64,000 nucleotides of DNA from the NCBI RefSeq assembly GCF_000021945.1, contig NC_011831.1:3919353-3983352 (forward strand). The letters run 5' to 3'. The translations under genes were made by a program, and so were the position numbers. The number at the start of each line of letters is the position of its first letter. Within the stretch, counting starts at the first letter, position 1. Shown here piece after piece: positions 41,617-48,302 of this stretch. The DNA is from Chloroflexus aggregans DSM 9485. Lineage in GTDB: Bacteria > Chloroflexota > Chloroflexia > Chloroflexales > Chloroflexaceae. The notes beneath the pieces were generated by a model. That model was not told the DNA's origin. It worked only from the letters and a program-made list of their open reading frames with translations, and searched no databases.

Positions 41617-42478
41617 GTCTGGATCAGGAGACAGTGCTATACGATTCGGTACAGGTGTGCCCTGGGCCAAACAGTGGCGTATCCGGCGCCAACCGATCTG
41701 AAAATAACTCAAGCCACGATCCCAATGTGGATCTACCAACCGGCGCAGTTGGTTCTTTACGACTTCTTCACCCGTGCCGACCGGGTATAGCGTGGCCACT
41801 GCCGGTACCAAGAACCGTCGAGACAAGGCAGGCACGGAGCGGATTTCACGCTCTTGTCCCTGGAAGGCATTGGATTTGTCGTCCAAAAAGCTTTCTTCGA
41901 TGTCGAACCTCAGGCCATATTCGTCGAACGTGGTCAGGTCGGTGGGTTCATCGCTGATGACGATCCAGGGATCAGGGGTATGTTGACCGGCGGCGGGACA
42001 GGCCGGGGCAAGATGTGCCGGCCCGATGCAGCGACAAGTGAGCGTGACCTGATGGACAAAACGTGCCTGACCACGTCTTGGCAGCATCCGTTCGACCGGG
42101 CAGCCTCTGTGTTGTCCGGCTCGTATAGACCGTCAAGGATTGTTTGACCCGGATGCGATAGTGCCATCCAAGTTTCTTGAGAGCCAGGAGCAACTCGACA
42201 TCACAGAAACCGCGGTCGGCGAACAAGACAATCCGTTGACCTGGTGTGAACAGCGCGGCAGCGCGGTAGAGCACCTCCCGGTAGTCAGCAAAGGCGACGC
42301 GGGTACCGGTGTGTGCCGGCACAGTCTAGGCTAAGGGAATGGCCCGGCCGCGATAGATCAGTGAAACGCATATGAGCGCGTACCGATTCCCGAGCATCGA
42401 AGAGCCCAAGGCGAGATGGATGCACGCTTCTGCCCGGCGGGTTAGTGCGGCTTGCACCAGGGGAGCATAGTGGGCATG
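41602..42478 (-). pseudogene. Decayed IS4-family transposase
   Basis: Transposase pieces lie in three frames on the minus strand. The N-terminal piece (about 42478-42330) has RAEACIHLALGSSMLGNRYA, then VSLIYRGRAIPLA. The middle piece (42322-42110) has ALFTPGQRIVLFADRGFCDV with the first catalytic Asp region, and KKLGWHYRIRVKQSL. The C-terminal piece (42087-41602) has TTFDEYGLRFDIEESFLDDK, the Y-x2-R-x3-E-x6-K signature of IS4, and WDRGLSYFQIGWRRIRHCL. At least two frameshifts and an in-frame stop separate them, so it is inactive. No clear terminal inverted repeats were found. It abuts a truncated group II intron at about 42478. Confidence 0.8.
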
Positions 42479-43361
42479 TATGTCCGGCGTATCGGCGCAA
42501 TCTGCCATTCGGTCAGGTTTGCCAGTTCCCGCGCCAGGCATATCCTCTGCCGGGGCGTAAGGTTCTTTACCCCATCCACCCCTGCCGTGCGCTTGCCCCG
42601 GTTCTCCTGGCTTACCCGTCGAACGGCCAGACAGCGCGCCGACCACGAACGAAGCAGCAGCCGTTGTAACTTGTGGACACGCCGCCGGTCACCTTGCCGT
42701 GTCGCTCGGTAGATGCACCTTTGGAGTCGGTAGACGTTGCGCCGGTATTCCTTCCGGCGTAGCGTCTTCCAGTCCTCAGTCCGTTGTCTTTGGATGTTTC
42801 GCTTTATCCGTCTGACCACGTCTGCCCAAGACCTGAACCCCGCCGATACCTCTACCTTCCCACGTGCCGGGCTCACGTCAGCTTATCCCCGGCGTTACCC
42901 AGGGCCTTTGCTTCTTGAGCCATCCTCCTCCCTCGCCATATCCGGCCGGTTGCCTGCTCACTATTGGGTGAGAACGGCGAGGGGTTTCCCCGTTCCGTGT
43001 GTCCATTTTGCGCGACCGTAGGACGGTGCTTTACGCCGTGTCCCTCGTATCGGGCAGTTACCCTGTGACGGATGAGCACGTGGCCGAATGGGGACAGTTC
43101 CCTGTTTGGGCCTGCCGCTCGGCCGCTTTGGCAGGGTCTGTACGGGCGTAGCGTCGCTACGCCCCTACCACCACACCTTCGCTTGCGCTGTCCATCGTCG
43201 CCTGCCGGGGGTGTCGCCGCCTGCGGCCGGCCGCTGAACCCCTTTTCACCCTTGCACTCCGCCGTGCATTTACCAGGTGCATAACGTGGGGTGATGCGGT
43301 CACTCCTCTGCCTGGAGGTCGGGAGTTGGTGAGTTCTCTCACTGCACCCGAATGGACACAC
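42442..43361 (-). mobile_element. Truncated group II intron (5' ribozyme part plus start of the reverse transcriptase)
   Basis: On the minus strand GTGTGTCC at 43361 matches the G-U-G-Y-G 5' end of group II introns, followed by about 480 bp of structured non-coding sequence (domain I-like) containing a dispersed palindrome (43144-43164). The intron protein begins at GTG 42876: RNVYRLQRCIYRATRQGDRR, then RLLLRSWSARCLAVRRVSQE and NRGKRTAGVDGV, the N-terminal region of a chloroplast-like-class reverse transcriptase. It stops near 42478, where IS4-like sequence starts, so the YADD active site, maturase domain and 3' ribozyme domains are absent. Splicing is not expected. Confidence 0.75.
43144..43164. 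repeat. GC-rich palindrome of the dispersed family
   Basis: GGGCGTAGC (43144-43152), loop GTC, GCTACGCCC (43156-43164), followed by CTAC. It resembles GTAGGGGCGAAG...CTTCGCCCCTAC at 59834-59871. Confidence 0.6.
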
Positions 43362-43456
43362 AGTTGTCAAAGTTCAGAATGTGCCGGTCATCCTTCCCTT
43401 TGCTACCCATCCCACGTTCTCGCGGTTTCGGGTAAACGGGTCGCACCAAGCGCGTG

Positions 43457-43463
43457 TTGGGCG
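43457..43463 (-). other. Possible half attC site after the GH10 fragment
   Basis: On the minus strand GCCCAAC (43463-43457) starts 4 bp after the stop of the GH10 fragment. It fits R-Y-Y-Y-A-A-C, the 5' box of an attC, and is identical to the box of the site at 44152. No 3' partner was found before the intron start at 43361, so if it is an attC it is broken. Tentative. Confidence 0.3.
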
Positions 43464-43466
43464 GCT

Positions 43467-44130
43467 CTATGGTGATGTCTGCCGCGTACTTCTCAGGTAT
43501 TCAAGCAACACGCTACTTACCGCGTAATATGCTGGTTTATGGTTAAGATTGCGATCAAACAAGAGGGGTTCCGCATTCTGATGGCCTAAACTCTCAGGAA
43601 AGGAAAATCCATCTACGGCACCCCAGAAGGATATGCTTCTACAGACGCCAGAAGCCAACATGGCATCTGTCACGATCTTGTACATTGCTGCCTGCCTAAG
43701 TATTCTCGATTCTTGGGTCCCACCTAAACTACTCATGTCCATATCCAATTCTGTGACATATACAGGCACGCCGTATGATCGCAATGTTCTCATCACAATC
43801 ATAGCGATTCTTCACGTGCCGATGTTGTGCCCATAACTCAAGAGGCCGCTCCGCACGGTATCTGCCATCAGATGTGATCTGATAAAAGACATCCCCGCCC
43901 TTGCCGGCAAATGCCTTAACACATTGCTCTTGGCTCAGAAAGTCAATCACCGACTTCCACCCACGCTTTTGGTCTTCAGATTCGGGCCGGATATAATAAT
44001 CTCCAACCACAATGGTACCATCCCACCCAGACACCCAAAAGGATCCACCGCCAGTTACTGTGACCGGCAACAAAAGATACTTGGCATCTGGACAAGTGTG
44101 ATGTCGAACGTGACTCTCCACCGGTTTACT
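43467..44130 (-). pseudogene. GH10 endo-xylanase C-terminal fragment with a frame-disrupted upstream part
   Basis: On the minus strand the last 111 codons (43802-43467) read RTLRSYGVPVYVTELDMDMS, SLGGTQESRILRQAAMYKIV, SGVCRSISFWGAVDGFSF and NLNHKPAYYAVSSVLLEYL. This is the end of a GH10 beta-1,4-xylanase, with the catalytic Glu of V-T-E-L-D and the conserved F-W-G segment. The part before it (44130-43810; FWVSGWDGTIVVGDYYIRPE, GWKSVIDFLSQEQ) is open in another frame and not recognised, either a shifted and deleted N-terminus or a second short gene. No full barrel is present. It lies directly left of an attC-like site and reads as a cassette gene in the integron. Confidence 0.65.
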
Positions 44131-44151
44131 CTGAATTCGGTAGGAGCCGCC

Positions 44152-44221
44152 GCCCAACGGCCTGCCGCTCAGCCGCACGCGGAGCACAGCGGAGCGTGTC
44201 GGCTGAAGCGGCGGGTTAGCC
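44152..44221. repeat. attC-like integron recombination site 1
   Basis: Outer boxes GCCCAAC (44152-44158) and GTTAGCC (44215-44221) share the A-A-C/G-T-T triplets. Inner arms GCCGCTCAGCCGCACGC (44165 on) and GCGTGTCGGCTGAAGCGGC pair except for two unpaired bases on the 3' arm. The site differs in sequence from site 2 but has the bulges in the same places, as attC sites do. Confidence 0.7.
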
Positions 44222-44348
44222 GCTTCCCCATCCTGTCTGCGAGGACACGGCCGTATGCCTGCCCGCGGCTCGACCCCCACGTTATTGCACCGACCGACCA
44301 ACCCCTGTATGGATATTCCCTTTATGCACCCCGCGACTCCTCTCCCGC
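44222..44348. other. ORF-poor integron cassette between two attC-like sites
   Basis: About 127 bp bounded by attC-like sites 1 and 2. No open frame with a start and ribosome binding site was seen. Short cassettes without genes are common in chromosomal integrons. I see no promoter or RNA structure that I can name. Confidence 0.45.
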
Positions 44349-44426
44349 GGCTAACGGCTCGCGCATCAGCCGCACGCGGAGCGAGCGAAGCGAGCGGAGC
44401 GTGTCGGCTGGATGCGCTGGTTAGCC
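44349..44426. repeat. attC-like integron recombination site 2
   Basis: Outer boxes GGCTAAC (44349-44355) and GTTAGCC (44420-44426) are perfect complements. Inner arms GCGCATCAGCCGCACGC (44361-44377) and GCGTGTCGGCTGGATGCGC (44400-44418) pair with two extrahelical bases on the 3' arm; the central part is variable. It lies 28 bp after the stop of the DsrE gene, the expected position of a cassette attC. Confidence 0.75.
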
Positions 44427-44454
44427 TGCTTATGACTTTGGAAACCATTACTGT

Positions 44455-44808
44455 TCAAAACACAAGCACCTTATCTGCTTCAACCGTCCATTGCACCAAT
44501 TGGCTCATTGTGCTGATTTCAACTCCGTCGAGTAAGGCAAGCCCTTTTATTCCACGCGCTTCCGAGCAAGTCCCACAAGCCTTTACCTGCCCACCTTTGC
44601 TGATAACTGCTTTGAGCATACGCTCAATGTTGTAGTACCCTTGAGGAGTTGTTTGATTCGGCAACGCGCAGGTTACTGCATCTGCCATCAGAAAGACGCG
44701 AACTTCCACATCGGGATAGTCCTTTTGTAACGCCATTGCCATCCGCAAAGCGTTATACGCTTTTTCGGAACCATAGGGAGCGTCGTTGAGTATGAATAGC
44801 GCCTTCAT
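44455..44808 (-). CDS. DsrE/YchN-family protein
   Basis: 117 residues. MKALFILNDAPYGSEKAYNA, then LRMAMALQKDYPDVEVRVFL and MADAVTCALPNQTTPQGYYN, GGQVKACGTCSEARGIKGL and LVQWTVEADKVLVF. It has the DsrE fold of small sulfur-relay or peroxiredoxin-like proteins, with a conserved Cys-Gly-x-Cys near residue 85 (ACGTC). Typical members form homo-oligomers and may bind persulfide; the true role here is unknown. It overlaps the methyltransferase gene by 4 bp (ATGA), so the two are translated together. It is the last gene of the integron cassette that ends in attC-like site 2. Confidence 0.83.
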   Translation of the reverse strand: MKALFILNDAPYGSEKAYNALRMAMALQKDYPDVEVRVFLMADAVTCALPNQTTPQGYYNIERMLKAVISKGGQVKACGTCSEARGIKGLALLDGVEISTMSQLVQWTVEADKVLVF

Positions 44809-45467
44809 TTCTTATCTCCTGCGCTATAGAGTTTTGTTGCACTGAGGGCGACAAATGCACCTTTGCCGAAACCATCGTGGACTTGATAAGCCATCGGGTC
44901 GTTGCCTGGAAGACCAAAAACCGTTTGACAAAACTGCAATTCTCCAAAACCAACTCGACGAACAAGGGAGAGAATTTCTGGCACGGAATAGAAGTGCGCT
45001 TCTCTATAGAACTTGTCGGTATCTTTGCGTGACTGGTACAATTGCCCCAACGGACTGTCCCTATCAATAAAACCGATGACAACCTTTCCGCCAACCTTTA
45101 TGACTCTTTTGACTTCACGGAGTAATCGGGTTACGTCCTTTGCAAAGCAGATAACAGTGACCAATAGGGCGAAATCAAATTGATTATCACGAAAAGGCAA
45201 GCGTTCTCCTATCGCTTGACAAATAGAGATATTTCTTGCCTTCGCTATTCGCGCCATCATTCTGGATGGCTCAACGCCTATTCGTATCCCGAAAGGCATT
45301 GAAAACCGTCCCGTGCCAGCGCCGATTTCAATACCGACTCCTGTGGTCGGGACAAGCCTTCGCAAGGCATTGACTTCGGCTTGATAGATTGTTTCGTTTT
45401 CATCGAACCAACGGTCATACTCATTTGCGTGTTTATCGAAGACTGATACTCCATCCATCAGTGACAC
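44805..45467 (-). CDS. SAM-dependent methyltransferase in an integron cassette
   Basis: 220 residues, class I Methyltransf_11-type. VGIEIGAGTGRFSMPFGIRI is motif I, GVEPSRMMARIAKARNISIC motif II and ERLPFRDNQFDFALLVTVIC motif IV, with LLREVKRVIKVGGKVVIGFI after it. The N-terminus (VSVFDKHANEYDRWFDENET) is the usual substrate-cap region. The acceptor is unknown. It starts 26 bp from a GTTAGCC core (45499-45493, minus), which I take as the cassette's 5' boundary, and overlaps the DsrE gene by 4 bp. Codon choice is less GC-rich than the neighbouring core genes, in line with acquired cassette DNA. Confidence 0.83.
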   Translation of the reverse strand: MSLMDGVSVFDKHANEYDRWFDENETIYQAEVNALRRLVPTTGVGIEIGAGTGRFSMPFGIRIGVEPSRMMARIAKARNISICQAIGERLPFRDNQFDFALLVTVICFAKDVTRLLREVKRVIKVGGKVVIGFIDRDSPLGQLYQSRKDTDKFYREAHFYSVPEILSLVRRVGFGELQFCQTVFGLPGNDPMAYQVHDGFGKGAFVALSATKLYSAGDKK

Positions 45468-45492
45468 TACTCCCCTGCTGCGGCAAAGAGCA

Positions 45493-45499
45493 GGCTAAC
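45493..45499 (-). other. GTTAGCC half core site at the cassette 5' boundary
   Basis: On the minus strand GTTAGCC (45499-45493) lies 26 bp before the methyltransferase start, with no partner arm to its right. It equals the core of attC site 2. This fits the point where the cassette joined attI or an earlier attC. Confidence 0.5.
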
Positions 45500-45716
45500 T
45501 ACTATTAGACGGAAATTGCATCTATCCCTAGATGCTACTATATACATTTGTATACTTTTTGCCTGCTATCACTCCTGCATATAGCCCTGGATACTTGTAT
45601 CTATTGCTATATGCTTGCATCTAGATATATATACTTTTCTGCGCATCTCTAATGTGCCACCTCCATATCCCGCCCGTCTAGAACAACCTTCCTTCCCCCG
45701 CCGGCTCAAGATTCAG
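45500..45716. repeat. AT-rich region with many short repeats, candidate attI/leader
   Basis: 217 bp without a gene. Recurrent words GCATCTA (45519, 45611), TAGATGC (45530), GTATAC/ATATAC followed by TTTT (45550 and 45629), and GGATACTTGTATCTATTGC (45589-45607). It is much AT-richer than the surroundings and is next to the cassette boundary on the intI side, so an attI-like landing site with the cassette promoter is possible. No specific promoter can be assigned. Confidence 0.4.
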
Positions 45717-46064
45717 CTATCCCACTTCTCCCACAATCCGCCCTTCCAGCCCCAAGTCCACCACTTGATCGTAGCGCAACTCCCACACCTTCTTCTGCCT
45801 GTTCCATGTCCCGCCGGCTTCCTTCACCCGACGCGCCACCTCCACCTCCCCCCACTTGACCTGCACATACACCATCCTATCCCTCTCCGTCAGTGCAGGC
45901 GGCGGTTGCCAATCCACCTCTTCAACAATCAATTCAACCGTCTTGTACCGCTTCTGTTTCTCTTCATCATACCGGTACCGCACACACACCAGCCGGTCGC
46001 CATATTCGTTCGCTAACCGCTTCGTCCCCCGTTTTCCGGGTTGCAACGTCAATCCGATCCGCAT
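45717..46064 (-). CDS. Small conserved-looking protein divergent from the integron integrase
   Basis: 115 residues from ATG 46064; the frame is open to 46124 but that would overlap the integrase start. [20 protein letters not shown], then [55 protein letters not shown] and [20 protein letters not shown]. No signal or membrane segment. The V-x-V-x-W-G-E-x-E and W-N[11 protein letters not shown] pattern looks like a conserved family; I have met similar proteins near mobile elements but cannot name one. It lies between the cassettes and the integrase, divergent from intI, 50 bp apart. Confidence 0.6.
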   Translation of the reverse strand: MRIGLTLQPGKRGTKRLANEYGDRLVCVRYRYDEEKQKRYKTVELIVEEVDWQPPPALTERDRMVYVQVKWGEVEVARRVKEAGGTWNRQKKVWELRYDQVVDLGLEGRIVGEVG

Positions 46065-46103
46065 CCGTCCCTTGCCTGCCTTTTTCAAAATCCGCGCACC
46101 GGA

Positions 46104-46109
46104 GTATAA
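46104..46109 (+). promoter_or_regulatory. -10-like TATAAT before the first integrase pseudogene
   Basis: TATAAT at 46104-46109 lies 5 bp before ATG 46114, too close for a leader with a ribosome binding site. It suggests a leaderless start near ATG 46129 or is left over from the damaged promoter. No clear -35. Confidence 0.3.
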
Positions 46110-46113
46110 TACT

Positions 46114-47085
46114 ATGAGTAGCATACAAATGAGTCAAGCAATAAAAACTGCTCGACCGGGTACGCGACGTGCTGCGCGTCAAGCACTACTCCCCCCGCAC
46201 CGAGGAAGCCTACGTGGATTGGATCACCCGCTTCATCCGCTTCCACGACAAACGCCACCCCGCCGAAATGGACGCCCCGGAGATCGAGGCATTTCTCACC
46301 CACCTGGCTGTCAAAGAAAAAGTCGCCGCCTCCACCCAGAATCAAGCCCTCGCCGCCATCCTCTTCCTCTACCGCGAAGTCTTTCTATGGACCTCGATGG
46401 CCGTATCGAACCCCTCCGCGCCTCCACTCCTCAGCGTCTGCCCACCGTCCTCTCCAAAGACGAGGTGCAGCGCCTTCTCGCGCAAATGACCGGCATCTAC
46501 CGCCTGATGGCCCAACTCCTCTACGGTGCCGGCCTGCGCGTTATGGAATGTGTCCGCCTGCGCGTCAAAGACCTAGATTTTGCCCGCAGGCAGATCATCG
46601 TGCATGACGGCAAAGGAATGAAGGATCGGGTCACACTCCTGCCAGACTGCCTCGTCGTACCACTTCAGGAGCACCTGCAAATGGTGAAACGTATTCATGA
46701 ACATGACCTGGCGCAGGGATACGGCGCGGTCGCGCTCCCCTTCGCCCTCAACGGCAAGTATCCCAACGCCGCCCGCGAATGGCTCTGGCAATACGTCTTC
46801 CCCTCTGACCGGTTGACCCCCGACGCTGCCGGCATCTTGCGCCGCCCACACCTCGACGTTAGCGGACTCCAGAAAGCCGTTAAGTCCGCCGCCCGGCAGG
46901 CCGGCATTACCAAACGGGTCAGTTGTCACACCTTCCGCCACTCCCTCGCCACCTACCTGCTCGAAAACGGCTACGACATCCGCGTCGTTCAGGAACTCCT
47001 CGGCCACAAAGACGTGCGCACGACCATGATCTACACCCACGTGCTCGACCTTGGCCCCCCGGCCGTGCGCAGTCCCCTGGATTAG
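46114..47085 (+). pseudogene. intI: Integron integrase IntI (copy 1), frameshifted
   Basis: About 320 codons of an integron-type tyrosine recombinase. The N-terminal part is in frame two ([40 protein letters not shown]) and the catalytic half in frame three ([80 protein letters not shown]). [20 protein letters not shown] is the extra segment between patches that marks IntI against XerC/D. All catalytic residues (Arg, H-x-x-R, His, Tyr) are present. One extra A in the run 46143-46147 and a lost base near 46380 break the frame. The divergent cassettes with attC-like sites on its left complete the integron layout. Confidence 0.85.
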
Positions 47086-47133
47086 AGAATAAGGGGCTTG
47101 CCTCCTGCTTCCTGCATCTTTATTCTAACTAAA

Positions 47134-48128
47134 ATGGATCAACAACTCTCAAAACTACTCGACCAGGTTCGCGATGTATTGCGCGAACGACACTACTCCA
47201 TCCACACCGAACGTTCCTATGTGGATTGAATCACCCGCTTCATCCTCTTCACAACAAACGCCACCCCCGCGAGATGAGCGCCGCCGAGATCAACGCCTTC
47301 CTCATCCACCTGGCCTCCATGTGGCCGCCTCTACCTAGGAACAGGCCACCGGCGCCCTCCTCTTCCGCTACCGCGAGGTCCTGGAGATGGACATCGGCTT
47401 TGTCGGCGTCCTTCGCTCCCAAAAGCCCGCACACCGCCCCGATCTGCTGACCCGCGCCGAGGTCAAGCTCGTGCTCGACGCCGTTCCGGATGGCGTCAAT
47501 AAACTGATCTTTGGCCTGCTCTACGGCGCGGGGCTGCGCCTGATCGAATGTCTGCGCCTGCGCGTCGGCGACGTGGATTTCGCCCACCGCCAGATCACCG
47601 TCCGTGACGAAAAAGGAAAGCCCGACCATCTGACCCTTCTTCCGGTCAGCCTGATCGGGCCGCTACAAAACCGGCTCCGATATGCCCGCATGCTTCACCA
47701 ACAGGATTTGGCCGCCGGCTATGGTGACGTTTATCTCCCGCCCGCCGTCCAAGAGGAGTACCCCGACATAACCGAACGCGCCTCACTCGCCCGCCAATGG
47801 CGCCGGCAATACATCTTTCCCGCCGCCCACCTCTCCACCGATCCGCGCTCCGGCCTCACCCGCCGCCATCGTGTAGATGAGAGCGTCCCCCAGAAAGCCC
47901 TCCGTCAGGCCGCCCTCTCGACCGGTATCCCCAAGCGCGTCAACTGCCGCGCCCTCCGCGACGCCTTCGCCGCCCACCTGCTCGAATCCGGCTACGGACG
48001 TCCGCACCATCCAGGAGCTCCTCGGCCACAAAGACGTGGCGACCACGATGGAACGCTACACCCACGTCCTCAACCGCCCCGGCCCGGCTATCCGCAGCCC
48101 GCCGGATGAGCACCTCGAACCGCAATGA
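47134..48128 (+). pseudogene. intI: Integron integrase IntI (copy 2), nonsense and frameshift mutations
   Basis: A second tandem IntI starts at ATG 47134 (MDQQLSKLLDQVRDVLRERH, then SYVD), 48 bp after copy 1. A TGG to TGA change breaks it at codon 32 (47227-47229), at least two frameshifts follow (about 47250 and 47320), and another is near 48000. Pieces read [78 protein letters not shown] and [20 protein letters not shown]. The usual H-x-x-R-H is [14 protein letters not shown], losing both histidines, so it is dead even if the frame were restored. Divergence from copy 1 shows this is not a recent duplication. Confidence 0.82.
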
Positions 48129-48177
48129 CCGCCCCGCCTCCAGCTTCCACTCCATTCTCCACCACACGCTCTCCTGC

Positions 48178-48256
48178 CCATCCGTCCCTGCTCGCCGACG
48201 CGCCACACGCGCAGGAGATAGAAGATGTAGTGAAATGGAACACCATCGGCTAACAT
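48178..48256 (-). pseudogene. Remnant of the 80-residue REP-associated small protein
   Basis: From ATG 48256 on the minus strand: MLADGVPFHYIFYLLRVWRV, then divergence. It is the N-terminus of the same family as 60321-60566 and 63492-63737. GACGGAGGCCCA, like the copies, precedes it and the palindrome 48277-48302 lies just upstream. It is cut off towards the end of the intI pseudogene. Confidence 0.65.
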
Positions 48257-48276
48257 TGGGCCTCCGTCGTAGCACT

Positions 48277-48302
48277 GTAGCACAGGATGAATCCTGTGCT
48301 AC
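48277..48302. repeat. REP-like palindrome, copy 1
   Basis: GTAGCACAGGAT (48277-48288), GA, ATCCTGTGCTAC (48291-48302). It contains the stop codon (TAG, 48301-48299) of the giant minus-strand gene and precedes the small-protein remnant. Confidence 0.8.

Noticed and set aside
43361-43463. A full third attC after the GH10 fragment
   Set aside because: Only the GCCCAAC box fits; no complementary arm or G-T-T box was found before the intron, so it is kept as a half site only.
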